Part shown: positions 41,090 through 48,216 of the stretch, in pieces
How positions within the stretch are numbered: position 1 is the first letter of the stretch
Layout: every line of letters begins with the position of its first letter
IMG/VR virus record: IMGVR_UViG_3300028610_000388
Span: 1 to 49,848 of that record
Direction: 5' to 3' (one strand)
Origin: a virus
Length of the DNA stretch: 49,848 nt
Program-made: the position numbers and the translations under genes
Notes under the pieces: model-generated
The model's database searches: none
Seen by the model: the letters and a program-made list of their open reading frames with translations, nothing else
Told to the model about the DNA's origin: nothing

Positions 41090-41344
41090 ATGATAAAGTA
41101 CAGAACGAAATCGTGGAGCTTGAAAATAGAAGAGGTAGAAATTAAGCGGCAGACATTGAATTCTGTGTGGCTCATGGATAATGCCCGCCGAGTCAAGATG
41201 ACGCAGTATGAGAACTACTTTGATACAAAAGCTGAAGCGAAGGCGTATTTGGTTGATAAGGCACAGGCAAGAGTCGCCAGCCGAAAACAACAACTCCACA
41301 AAGCAAATAGTGAATTAGGCAACGCCAAGGCCATAAAGGTTTGA
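41090..41344 (+). CDS. Small conserved-type phage protein
   Basis: 84 aa, AGGAG upstream. KIEEVEIKRQT ... MTQYENYFDTKAEAKAYLVD ... RVASRKQQLHKANSEL is a pattern familiar from many phage early regions, without assigned function. First full-size gene of the rightward early transcript. Confidence 0.6.
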   Translation: MIKYRTKSWSLKIEEVEIKRQTLNSVWLMDNARRVKMTQYENYFDTKAEAKAYLVDKAQARVASRKQQLHKANSELGNAKAIKV

Positions 41345-41355
41345 CAACTGAATAC

Positions 41356-41421
41356 AAGAGACGGCGGCGGCCGATGAGGTAAGCAGGAAAAACAAAAATG
41401 CCATCCTGCCCGTCTCTTTTT
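41356..41421 (+). terminator. Structured element 1 with terminator-like end
   Basis: AAGAGACGG (41356-41364) pairs with CCGTCTCTT (41410-41418) ending in TTTTT. Inside, GCAGG/CCTGC (41383-41387 with 41405-41409) abuts the outer stem. Followed by ACAAGTTCAT. The next element has the same topology. Confidence 0.6.
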
Positions 41422-41432
41422 ACAAGTTCATA

Positions 41433-41498
41433 GAGCAGGAACCGCATGATGAAGCGTACACCCAGGGAACCCCATTCCTGTCCTGGGCCTGCTTTTTT
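41433..41498 (+). terminator. Structured element 2 with terminator-like end
   Basis: GAGCAGG (41433-41439) pairs with CCTGCTT (41488-41494) ending in a T-run. Inside, CCCAGG/CCTGGG (41461-41466 with 41482-41487) again abuts the outer stem. Followed by ACAAATTCAT, nearly the flank of element 1. Confidence 0.6.
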
Positions 41499-41522
41499 AC
41501 AAATTCATCTAAGGAGAAACAA

Positions 41523-41954
41523 ATGAGCAATCGAGAGACGAAATTTCGAGGCCAAGGCGTCAGAGATAAGAAGTGGCATTACGGCGGTTATTATTGGGAC
41601 GGCATGTTTCCGTTTATAGTCGAAACGGTGGGCGGCAACTATTCATTCTGTGGCGTCATCCCCGAAACCGTCGGCCAATTCACCGGCCTCAAAGACAAGA
41701 ACGGCAAGGATATATACGAGGGGGATATTTGTAAGGTGCATATATTCACTCAGGAACTGGGCGAAAATCTTGGCGTGCGGGAAGGTGAGAAGGAATTTGT
41801 GGCCCAAGTAAAGATTAGCAAGCGTGGCGAGGGCGTCATACTTGATAATGGAACTGAAATCGACTCAGGGCCAATATGGGCGTACAATGGATTCCATGAA
41901 GAGTCCCTTGAAGTCATCGGTTCGATCCACACCAACCCGGAACTCCTCGAATGA
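41523..41954 (+). CDS. YopX-like protein 2
   Basis: 143 aa, AAGGAG upstream. N-terminal TKFRGQGVRDKKWHYGGYYW and VGQFTGLKDKNGKDIYEGD are the YopX signature; the C-terminus ESLEVIGSIHTNPELLE is also typical. YopX proteins occur in many phages; their role is not established. Confidence 0.8.
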   Translation: MSNRETKFRGQGVRDKKWHYGGYYWDGMFPFIVETVGGNYSFCGVIPETVGQFTGLKDKNGKDIYEGDICKVHIFTQELGENLGVREGEKEFVAQVKISKRGEGVILDNGTEIDSGPIWAYNGFHEESLEVIGSIHTNPELLE

Positions 41955-42004
41955 AAGAGAGGTATCGCTGCTGGCGCAAGAAATATAAGGAGCTAGGAAT
42001 ATGA
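41951..42004 (+). CDS. 17-aa linker ORF
   Basis: ATG overlaps the YopX stop (ATGA), and its own stop overlaps the next ATG (ATGA). It contains AAGGAG for the following gene. Basic (MKERYRCWRKKYKELGI). It probably serves translation coupling rather than a separate function. Confidence 0.35.
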   Translation: MKERYRCWRKKYKELGI

Positions 42005-42498
42005 GTCAATATGATTGCAGTTGGTGTAAGAATAAATTTAAGTTCAAGTTTCCCTATCGCTGCTGGAAGCAAGTAGCAAAGATCATATACACGGCAGCAG
42101 AGCGACGCATGACGCCTACATTGACGATTGCCTTTGCCTTCGATGGCCGCGAATGGGTGATTGACACAAGCCTCACGCACAACAAACTTACTGAGCTTGG
42201 TGGCGACTTGGACATTGCACTTGTTGAGCCTATGACAAGACAAGAATTCAATAGTCGCAAGGAAAAAGAGGATGCTGGCGATGCTTGGGACTACCATTGG
42301 CCTGATGATGTTGTGGATCGCACTCGCACATTTACGTTATTGCAGACGGTGTCCGCAATTGATGCGGATCGGGATATGCACATTACAGTCCAAGATTTTT
42401 TTGGCTCTCATCTAAGTCATATTTGCGGTATACGGAAAGTTATAACGGGTGAACATACACAGGTTCACCTTGAAGAAGCTTGGAGCCATAAACCCTAA
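42001..42498 (+). CDS. Hypothetical protein
   Basis: 165 aa. CSWC near the N-terminus, then a mixed domain (LTIAFAFDGREWVIDTSLT) and acidic middle (EKEDAGDAWDYHWPDDVVD). Four Cys in total. Not recognised. Confidence 0.55.
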   Translation: MSQYDCSWCKNKFKFKFPYRCWKQVAKIIYTAAERRMTPTLTIAFAFDGREWVIDTSLTHNKLTELGGDLDIALVEPMTRQEFNSRKEKEDAGDAWDYHWPDDVVDRTRTFTLLQTVSAIDADRDMHITVQDFFGSHLSHICGIRKVITGEHTQVHLEEAWSHKP

Positions 42499-42547
42499 AC
42501 ATGAATATAATGCCCTACTCAAAAGAGTTTGAAGGGGACATACTGAA

Positions 42548-42733
42548 ATGAATGAATTTATAGATACGGCTGAAACAATGGGTATGATGCCTATATGGCA
42601 ACTACAAGAAAAAGAGCAAGAGTTGCTTAATAAGGGATTCTCTCGGTGCCCTAGCGATATGCCGGTAGGGCCAGACACGGCGGAGATAGAATTTGCGTTT
42701 GTTTTTACAGAGGCATTCTGGAGAGCGAAATGA
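42548..42733 (+). CDS. Small hypothetical protein
   Basis: 61 aa, GAAGGGG upstream. Helical start (MNEFIDTAETMGMMPIWQLQ) and a short C-terminal hydrophobic segment. Its end overlaps the next ATG (ATGA). Confidence 0.5.
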   Translation: MNEFIDTAETMGMMPIWQLQEKEQELLNKGFSRCPSDMPVGPDTAEIEFAFVFTEAFWRAK

Positions 42734-43140
42734 AAAAACCAACTGATCAATGCAGGCAATGGACTGAGCAAGAGTGCAAGGACGCCGCCATAATGGTGGG
42801 CAAGACTGAGGCCGAGGCAGTGGCGTATTACGAACACTTCGGCGCGGTAGGCTTTGAAGACGGCTGTAAGCGCCCCATAAAGAACCTACGGCTCCACATG
42901 CAGAAATTAAAAAGATTGAACTGGTGGCCGGGGGAAGGTTTCAATAAAAACTCAATACCATCTATCAAGAAGCTCCCCCAACACTTCGGCAAGAACTGCG
43001 GGAAATGTGGCCTTCCGGCCCGGCATAAAACGTCCGGCTCGCACGGAGACAACTACTTTTGTGAAGCTCACATATATCCGAAGACATTAGAGCGGTATCG
43101 TGAACGAGGATTCACCAGAGACGATGGAAGTGCATTATAA
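42730..43140 (+). CDS. Hypothetical protein with Cys/His site
   Basis: 136 aa, ATGA overlap. Residues about 14-60 suggest a small helical DNA-binding-like region (WTEQECKDAAIMVGKTEAEA), then CGKCGLPARHKTSG ... YFCEAHIYP, a Cys3His-type metal site. It precedes the methyltransferase genes. Confidence 0.55.
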   Translation: MKKPTDQCRQWTEQECKDAAIMVGKTEAEAVAYYEHFGAVGFEDGCKRPIKNLRLHMQKLKRLNWWPGEGFNKNSIPSIKKLPQHFGKNCGKCGLPARHKTSGSHGDNYFCEAHIYPKTLERYRERGFTRDDGSAL

Positions 43141-43185
43141 ACGACGAACGCAATAGACAAATGGATGGATTGAGGAAAGCATGAG

Positions 43186-44427
43186 ATGATATGGCTAATC
43201 CCCAAGAACTCACAGTTTTATCACTTTGTACCGGCTACGGAGGTCTCGAACTCGGACTATCCCGAGCATTGGAAAACCCTCTTAGGGTCGTTGCTGTGGA
43301 GATCGAAGCCTACGCGCTGGCGAACCTGGTCGCAAAGGCTGAAGAAGGTAAGCTGGCTATCGAAGCTCTGTACCCGGACCTTAAAACCTTCCCGGCAGAA
43401 CGATTTTCTGGATGCTTTGACATCATCCTTGCGGGCTACCCGTGCCAGCCATTCTCAGTCGCCGGCAAGAGACAAGGAACCGACGACCCCCGACACCTTT
43501 GGCCGCATATTGCGGAACTCATTAAGGCAATTAGACCTGTTTGGTGCTTCTTTGAGAACGTCGCCGGACACCTTACCCTCGGATTCCCCGAAGTTTATTG
43601 CAGCCTACGAGATATGGGTTACTCGGTTGAGGCAGGCTTGTTTACAGCGAGCGAGTGCGGCGCGCCTCACAAACGGCAGCGGTTGTTTATCCTGGCCAAC
43701 AGTGCAAGCGTCGATGATAGGCTCCGATGCAGAAACGAACACGGCCAGGATGAAGCGGTTGAAGGCCGAAGGGCGGCAGACGGGAGGGATTCGCAACCTG
43801 ACTCAAGTAGTAATGGAACAAGATGGCCAGCCCGCCCCGGCGAGCCCCAGTACGAATGGGAAGAGCCGAGAGTTACCACTGTGGGCGACGCCAAGAAGCA
43901 AGACAAGCTCAAGCGGGGAAAATGTGGAGTACACGCCGGGCAAGAAGCCAACGAAGAACGGCAAGCCAATATCGACAACACTGACGGATCAAGTGCTATG
44001 GCGAACCCCAGCCAAGGAAGAGCCGGGGATCACGAACGAACGGCTGGAAGGGGAGCTCGGCGCGAGGATGTACGACAAGGAGACGGGGCGGCTGGCTCAG
44101 TACGGGCTGACGCAGCAGGTGAACTGGGGAACTCCCAGAGCAAACGATGCGGAGAAACGGGGGAACATAACAGACGACCCCCGGAACGGACTACCGGGAC
44201 AAGCGGAGAATTGGGGGACGCCACGACAAACAAACAACGGAGGTCATTGCAGTCCGGAAACGACGGGCAAGGGTTCACGGCTGGAGGATCAGGCGGGAAA
44301 TCAGGGGCAAAAGCTCAATCCGGACTGGGTAGAGCAGCTAATGGGCCTGGTCGTCAGGTGGACAGACTGCGATTATGTGGCAACGGAGTCGTACCCCAAC
44401 AGGCCGAACTCGCATTTAGGAGCTTGA
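43186..44427 (+). CDS. Overlapping ORF in a second frame of the C5-methyltransferase gene
   Basis: 413 codons, starting 5 nt before and ending 5 nt before the methyltransferase ORF. The same SD-like AGGA (43173-43176) lies 9 nt from this ATG. The middle and end look like real protein: QLDLFGASLRTSPDTLPSDS, AYEIWVTRLRQACLQRASAA, repeated WATP/WGTPR blocks and LNPDWVEQLMGL near the C-terminus. I recall similar WPTP-rich proteins beside phage cytosine methylases. Its first 120 residues look less protein-like. Both frames may be expressed, or this may be a shadow preserved by shared codons. Confidence 0.45.
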   Translation: MIWLIPKNSQFYHFVPATEVSNSDYPEHWKTLLGSLLWRSKPTRWRTWSQRLKKVSWLSKLCTRTLKPSRQNDFLDALTSSLRATRASHSQSPARDKEPTTPDTFGRILRNSLRQLDLFGASLRTSPDTLPSDSPKFIAAYEIWVTRLRQACLQRASAARLTNGSGCLSWPTVQASMIGSDAETNTARMKRLKAEGRQTGGIRNLTQVVMEQDGQPAPASPSTNGKSRELPLWATPRSKTSSSGENVEYTPGKKPTKNGKPISTTLTDQVLWRTPAKEEPGITNERLEGELGARMYDKETGRLAQYGLTQQVNWGTPRANDAEKRGNITDDPRNGLPGQAENWGTPRQTNNGGHCSPETTGKGSRLEDQAGNQGQKLNPDWVEQLMGLVVRWTDCDYVATESYPNRPNSHLGA

Positions 44428-44432
44428 TATGA
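43191..44432 (+). CDS. dcm: DNA cytosine-C5 methyltransferase
   Basis: 413 aa. SAM site LSLCTGYGGLELGL (about 10-23), catalytic GYPCQPFS (PCQ at 84-86), ENV (122-124), QRLFILAN (163-170) and a C-terminal LRLCGNGVVPQQAELAF (about 395-411) are the ordered C5-MTase motifs. The target-recognition region (about 175-390) is unusually polar, rich in Gly, Arg, Ser and Asn. ATG 43191 is 14 nt from the SD-like AGGA, further than usual. Likely protects phage DNA from restriction. Confidence 0.85.
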   Translation: MANPQELTVLSLCTGYGGLELGLSRALENPLRVVAVEIEAYALANLVAKAEEGKLAIEALYPDLKTFPAERFSGCFDIILAGYPCQPFSVAGKRQGTDDPRHLWPHIAELIKAIRPVWCFFENVAGHLTLGFPEVYCSLRDMGYSVEAGLFTASECGAPHKRQRLFILANSASVDDRLRCRNEHGQDEAVEGRRAADGRDSQPDSSSNGTRWPARPGEPQYEWEEPRVTTVGDAKKQDKLKRGKCGVHAGQEANEERQANIDNTDGSSAMANPSQGRAGDHERTAGRGARREDVRQGDGAAGSVRADAAGELGNSQSKRCGETGEHNRRPPERTTGTSGELGDATTNKQRRSLQSGNDGQGFTAGGSGGKSGAKAQSGLGRAANGPGRQVDRLRLCGNGVVPQQAELAFRSLI

Positions 44433-44641
44433 CCTACCCACGAGGCTTCACAACCCCCGCTGAGAGCCAGGCCCTCGCCGATAAGGTGATTGACCTGATT
44501 TCCAATTACAACGGCACACAGGCCGAAATGGGACGGTTAAAGAGGTATATGGGCCAGGAGCACAGATACACAAAGGCGCAGGGCCGTGATATTGATAGTA
44601 TGTGGGGTAGATTCAAGCATAAGAAGAAGTTTAGGAAATGA
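44429..44641 (+). CDS. Small basic protein between methyltransferases
   Basis: 70 aa, ATGA overlap with the C5-MTase gene and another with the next gene. Helical, basic (AEMGRLKRYMGQEHRYTKA, GRFKHKKKFRK). Could be a DNA-binding accessory. Not recognised. Confidence 0.55.
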   Translation: MTYPRGFTTPAESQALADKVIDLISNYNGTQAEMGRLKRYMGQEHRYTKAQGRDIDSMWGRFKHKKKFRK

Positions 44642-45477
44642 AACTTCCAATCAATACCATCATAGAGGGCGACTGCCTCGAAGTCATGGCCGACTGGCCG
44701 GATGGGTGTGTGGATTTAGTGGTTACATCGCCGCCGTATGATGACTTACGAGACTATAGAGGGTATCATTTTGACTTTCAGGCTATCGCAGGGCAATTAT
44801 TCCGCATTGTCAAAGATGGTGGTATTGTGGTGTGGGTGGTAGGTGATGCTGTTAAGGATGGATCAGAAACCGGCACAAGTTTCCGGCAGGCATTACAATT
44901 CATGCACATTGGCTTTCGTCTCCATGATACTATGATATACAATAGACCTTGTGCGTACCCTGGGAATACAAGATATAGTCAAGATTTTGAGTATATGTTC
45001 GTATGTACAAAAGGGAAGCCCATCACTACCAATATCATCAAAGATATAAGAAGCCTGACAGCCGGTCGATCTGCTATCAAGAAAAACAAGTTACTTAAAA
45101 GCGGATTGCGTACAGACGAAACAGGTACGAGATTGAGGCCAGAATTCAAGGAAAGACCTAATATTTGGACGTATAATGCTGGCGGCGGACACAATGATCC
45201 AATAGCCCACGAACATCCAGCAATATTTCCAGAAAAACTTGCAATCGACCATGTGAAAAGTTGGAGCAATAAAGGTGATATTGTACTTGATCCCATGAAT
45301 GGCTCCGGCACTACGGCAAAAGCCGCCAAGAAGCTCGGACGCCGCTATATCGGTATCGACATTTCGAGCGAATATTGTGAAATCGCAAGGAAACGATTAG
45401 AGTCTACCGATACGGGCGTTCCTGTTAAGGAAAGAGACAAAGGGCAGATGCCTATGTTTCCTGTCCATGATGAATGA
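44638..45477 (+). CDS. DNA N4-cytosine/N6-adenine methyltransferase, rearranged 3' end
   Basis: 279 aa, ATGA overlap. Catalytic TSPPYDDL (about 31-38) precedes the SAM motif DPMNGSGTTAKAA (about 220-232) and GIDISSEYC, the beta-class order. The C-terminus (EIARKRLESTDTGVPVKERD ... MPMFP) is echoed by an orphan coding fragment at 45945-46054, about 0.5 kb downstream, separated by an inserted HNH gene. The gene appears complete; the fragment looks like a displaced older C-terminus. Confidence 0.8.
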   Translation: MKLPINTIIEGDCLEVMADWPDGCVDLVVTSPPYDDLRDYRGYHFDFQAIAGQLFRIVKDGGIVVWVVGDAVKDGSETGTSFRQALQFMHIGFRLHDTMIYNRPCAYPGNTRYSQDFEYMFVCTKGKPITTNIIKDIRSLTAGRSAIKKNKLLKSGLRTDETGTRLRPEFKERPNIWTYNAGGGHNDPIAHEHPAIFPEKLAIDHVKSWSNKGDIVLDPMNGSGTTAKAAKKLGRRYIGIDISSEYCEIARKRLESTDTGVPVKERDKGQMPMFPVHDE

Positions 45478-45901
45478 TACGATGACAATTAGCACAGACA
45501 AGTTGAACAGAATCGCGTTCTTTCCAATACCGTACCCATCGGTTTTGATTGCGTTTCCATCGTTTATCCTTGCCATTAGGGTGGTGAATGTCCAATGCCA
45601 CAATATTGTCAAAGCTGCACAGTTCACATTTGTTGCCTTTGTACTCAAACAAACGTGCTTTATAACCTCGGTAGTAGTCGGACTTGAGTTGTCGTCCGCG
45701 TCTTTCAGATTGCTTGTTACCTTCGGCAGCACACTTCGGAGAACAGTATTTGCGAGTGGGGTCAGTGTTTTGTTTACCACAAATAGGGCAAGTGGCATGG
45801 CCCCACCGAGCAGTCAAATAGCATTTCAACGAGCAGTATTTACCCCGTCGCCTATCGTATACATAAAACGATGTTTTGCAGTGCTGGCATTGTGCTTTCA
45901 T
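45452..45901 (-). CDS. HNH endonuclease inserted at the methyltransferase 3' end
   Basis: 149 aa from ATG 45901. Two N-terminal Cys4 fingers (CQHC ... YCSLKC; CPICG ... YCSPKC) and an HNH core with CELC, ALDIHHPNGKDKR and LVCANCHRIIHH (about residues 100-145). Its stop overlaps the methyltransferase end by 26 nt on the opposite strand. Its own promoter lies 6 nt upstream of the ATG and there is no ribosome site, so the message is probably leaderless. A free-standing homing nuclease. Confidence 0.8.
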   Translation of the reverse strand: MKAQCQHCKTSFYVYDRRRGKYCSLKCYLTARWGHATCPICGKQNTDPTRKYCSPKCAAEGNKQSERRGRQLKSDYYRGYKARLFEYKGNKCELCSFDNIVALDIHHPNGKDKRWKRNQNRWVRYWKERDSVQLVCANCHRIIHHGQET

Positions 45902-45907
45902 AGAATA

Positions 45908-45936
45908 AGAGTATCGCACTATACTGGAAACGTCAA
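45908..45936 (-). promoter_or_regulatory. Promoter of the HNH gene
   Basis: Minus strand TTGACG (45936-45931), 17-nt spacer, TACTCT (45913-45908). Its -10 ends 6 nt before ATG 45901. It lets the inserted gene be expressed against the surrounding operon. Confidence 0.6.
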
Positions 45937-45944
45937 GCACAATA

Positions 45945-46054
45945 ATACTAGCTTCGAAGAGTACTGCGCCATTGCCCGATCTCGTCTTGAGGCGGTAAGT
46001 ACAGGTGTTCCAGTTAAAGAGCAGCGACAGGGCCAAATGGCGATGTTCCCATGA
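45945..46054 (+). pseudogene. Displaced C-terminal fragment of the N4/N6 methyltransferase
   Basis: About 36 codons read TSFEEYCAIARSRLEAVSTG VPVKEQRQGQMAMFP and stop at 46052-46054, matching the methyltransferase's own end (SSEYCEIARKRLESTDTGVP ... GQMPMFP). The DNA differs throughout, so this is not a recent duplicate. No start codon or ribosome site. Probably the recipient gene's original 3' end, left when the HNH cassette brought its own. Confidence 0.75.
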
Positions 46055-46080
46055 AAAAAGCCCGCCATTGACGACGGGCT
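46053..46080 (-). terminator. Rho-independent terminator
   Basis: Minus strand AGCCCG (46080-46075), 10-nt loop, CGGGCT (46064-46059), then TTTTTT. Ends the leftward transcript from 48099 through 46104. Confidence 0.8.
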
Positions 46081-46103
46081 GAGTCTTTGGTAGGTGGAGA
46101 GGC

Positions 46104-46355
46104 TTAATCTCGGCCAAAGCCTAAAGGCCATTCAATACTATCGCTTTCGTCACAAGCGGATTCAATATCGTTTTGTATTTGCTCTAACGTCTCGATAGCA
46201 GTGTCCAGTTTTTCAGCGACAGGACTGGAGTCCAGGTTCTCGGGTAGGTTGTCGCGCCATTCCTGGTACTCATCCTTGACGCTCTCAAGTCCGTCCAATG
46301 CTGCACGTATCGTCTCGATGGCATCTTCGCAACGTCTAGCTCTTGACTTTGCCAT
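46104..46355 (-). CDS. Small acidic coiled-coil protein
   Basis: 83 aa, AGAGAGGA upstream. MAKSRARRCEDAIETIRAAL ... WRDNLPENLDSSPVAEKLDT ... IQNDIESACDESDS: an acidic helix-turn-helix pair of a kind seen in several phages and plasmids. Function unknown. Confidence 0.6.
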   Translation of the reverse strand: MAKSRARRCEDAIETIRAALDGLESVKDEYQEWRDNLPENLDSSPVAEKLDTAIETLEQIQNDIESACDESDSIEWPLGFGRD

Positions 46356-46359
46356 GATT

Positions 46360-46450
46360 CTTGTCCTCTCTAAAGGTTAAGGGTTAGTAGTTTGATTTAT
46401 AAATCCCCGCTTGTGTTGCCACTACGACCGTGAGACGCCGGGCGGGGAGA
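46360..46450 (-). promoter_or_regulatory. GC-rich leader between the methyltransferase and the coiled-coil gene
   Basis: TCCCCGC ... GCGGGGA can pair around a 34-nt loop, then an A/T palindrome (GATTTATAAATC), then AACCTTTAGAGAGGA before ATG 46355. It shares the CTTTAGAGAGGA ending with the leader before 38997. Confidence 0.4.
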
Positions 46451-46452
46451 GG

Positions 46453-48099
46453 TTAACCGGCAAGAAGTCTTTGCCCTTCTCGCACGCCAAACAGTAAATT
46501 GCTCTTGAATTTTGATGTTGCAAAGTCAATGTCAATGCCCATTTCGTCTACCGCTTCTTGTGGAGTCTTGATCCAACCGAGCAGGCGGCTTGCCTCAACA
46601 TTGAGGGCCTTGATGAACTCTTGGTCGAGCTTCATGTGGACGTTGCCGTTTTTGAAGCATCGGACTTGTGCAAGCAACGTCCCATTAATAGCATAGAAGC
46701 TGTGTTGCTTGTTTGATTCCCATTGCTTCGTGTGTGTGCTGGCGACGTTAGCGAAGCCGAGGTTGTTCGCAATTGTGAAAACGTTGTTGATGAAAGCGTG
46801 GCAGTTCTTATACAGATTGTTCGGGTAGTCATAACCACCGAATTCTCTATCATAGATCGCACAGTGCTGGCTTGAAATGATCCTATATTCGAGCGTGTAG
46901 TGCGTATGTTCTTCGCCCTGGCTCCGACTGTATCGCCAGCCGTCCTTTTCCCATGTCTTAAGATTTGACTTGTAGTTCTTGACACACTCAGGCTCCGAGA
47001 GTTCCTTGAATACCTCAGTCAATTGGTCGTCGATATACTGGTTGGCGTTCTTGATAACCCACAACACGACAGCGTAAGCATTGTCACTGCTGAAATCAAT
47101 ATTGCAACTTGCGTTTAGTTTCTCCAGCATACTGTCTCTGGATTTGCTTGTGAGCCGGTTGGTTATCTTGTCGAGCCTGTCGAACAACTCATGCCAGTAT
47201 TTACATTTGAGTCCTTCAATTTTGAGTTTGAGAGCTTTCTTCACTTCGTCGGCTGCAATGCCGATTTCGTTCAATAATGCCTTGTCAAGCTGGGAGAGGG
47301 TTTTGTAATTCTCGCCAAGCTCTTTCATTTCGGCAGTATACAATTCGACCAAGCGTTCAACGAGGTTCTGCCCTGGTACGAGTTCTTTCAATGGATCCGG
47401 CCGCTCCGTCTCGTCGTCGTCGATGTGTTTCAACTCTTCAAAGCCTGCAAAGTGCTCTGTGAACCATACGTCGAAAGGATCGTTATCTGATTTATCCCAA
47501 CTACTCTGCGACTTGACGTGCAGCATGATCTTGACAATATCCACTTTCGCCCGTGCTTGCCTATCGGCGTCCAAGAAATCACCCGACCAGATAACCCTAG
47601 CCGTGAGGTCTCGTTGTTTCAATGCCGCTTCAATGAGCTTTGAGCTTGACCACCGCTCGGGCATGATAAGATAAACCTGGTTGGCGTTTGCCTCTTTGAT
47701 AACCTGTGTGGCCCATGCTTCATATTCTGAATAGGGCGGATTACAGAAAACAACGTCAACGTTTTTATCAATTAGCGTTTGGGCGTGGAAGTCAGTACCG
47801 ACAATACTGATGTCAGGCGGCATGTTCTCAATGTGAACGATTGACTTTTCAATGGCGTATTTGTCGATGGAGCTTCGGAAACGTTCATATCGTGCGGCCT
47901 CATCACCTCGCTGCGACCGTGCAAAGCAGAGCTTGTCGATTCTTTCCAGCACCCGCCCATCGCCCGCGCCAATATCCAGCATTGACGACAGGTTCCCACA
48001 ATGCCGAAACACAACTTGAATCATTTCGTCGGTCGTCGGATACCATTCAAAATCTTGCTCGTGTTCTTTGAGTAGAGTTAGTTTGTTTCTGGTGTTCAT
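46453..48099 (-). CDS. N6-adenine-type DNA methyltransferase with long C-terminal extension
   Basis: 548 aa from ATG 48099, which has AAAGGG upstream; the ORF is open to 48306 but the extra part holds a strong inverted repeat. SAM motif MLDIGAGDGRVLERI (about 40-54) and catalytic NPPY (120-123, VDVVFCNPPYSEYEAW) give the gamma-class order. The C-terminal 340 residues (from about 200) resemble the DUF4942-type extension often attached to phage methylases. Likely anti-restriction. Confidence 0.8.
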   Translation of the reverse strand: MNTRNKLTLLKEHEQDFEWYPTTDEMIQVVFRHCGNLSSMLDIGAGDGRVLERIDKLCFARSQRGDEAARYERFRSSIDKYAIEKSIVHIENMPPDISIVGTDFHAQTLIDKNVDVVFCNPPYSEYEAWATQVIKEANANQVYLIMPERWSSSKLIEAALKQRDLTARVIWSGDFLDADRQARAKVDIVKIMLHVKSQSSWDKSDNDPFDVWFTEHFAGFEELKHIDDDETERPDPLKELVPGQNLVERLVELYTAEMKELGENYKTLSQLDKALLNEIGIAADEVKKALKLKIEGLKCKYWHELFDRLDKITNRLTSKSRDSMLEKLNASCNIDFSSDNAYAVVLWVIKNANQYIDDQLTEVFKELSEPECVKNYKSNLKTWEKDGWRYSRSQGEEHTHYTLEYRIISSQHCAIYDREFGGYDYPNNLYKNCHAFINNVFTIANNLGFANVASTHTKQWESNKQHSFYAINGTLLAQVRCFKNGNVHMKLDQEFIKALNVEASRLLGWIKTPQEAVDEMGIDIDFATSKFKSNLLFGVREGQRLLAG

Positions 48100-48101
48100 T
48101 G

Positions 48102-48216
48102 TCGTTACCCTTTCAGATGGTGCAGCCGCACCGAGCCATGACAACGCCAGTTGAAATGTGCCCGGATTGGCTGCGTGAATGTGTTGGCTAATTTGATATC
48201 CTAGTGGCGTTGTCAT
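48102..48216 (-). promoter_or_regulatory. Structured leader of the methyltransferase gene
   Basis: ATGACAACGCCA (48216-48205 on the minus strand) pairs perfectly with TGGCGTTGTCAT (48149-48138), 12 bp around a 55-nt loop. A second hairpin GGTGC-GGCT-GCACC (48132-48119) follows, then GAAAGGGTAACGACA and ATG 48099. The whole stretch is also open in the methyltransferase frame, so a longer protein cannot be excluded. Confidence 0.55.

Noticed and set aside
41356-41421. Hammerhead ribozyme (GATGA segment)
   Set aside because: The required CTGATGA and GAAA core segments flanking a stem are not present in order.
45467-46054. 195-codon plus-strand ORF across the HNH gene
   Set aside because: Only its last 36 codons are meaningful (the methyltransferase fragment); the rest is antisense to the HNH gene.
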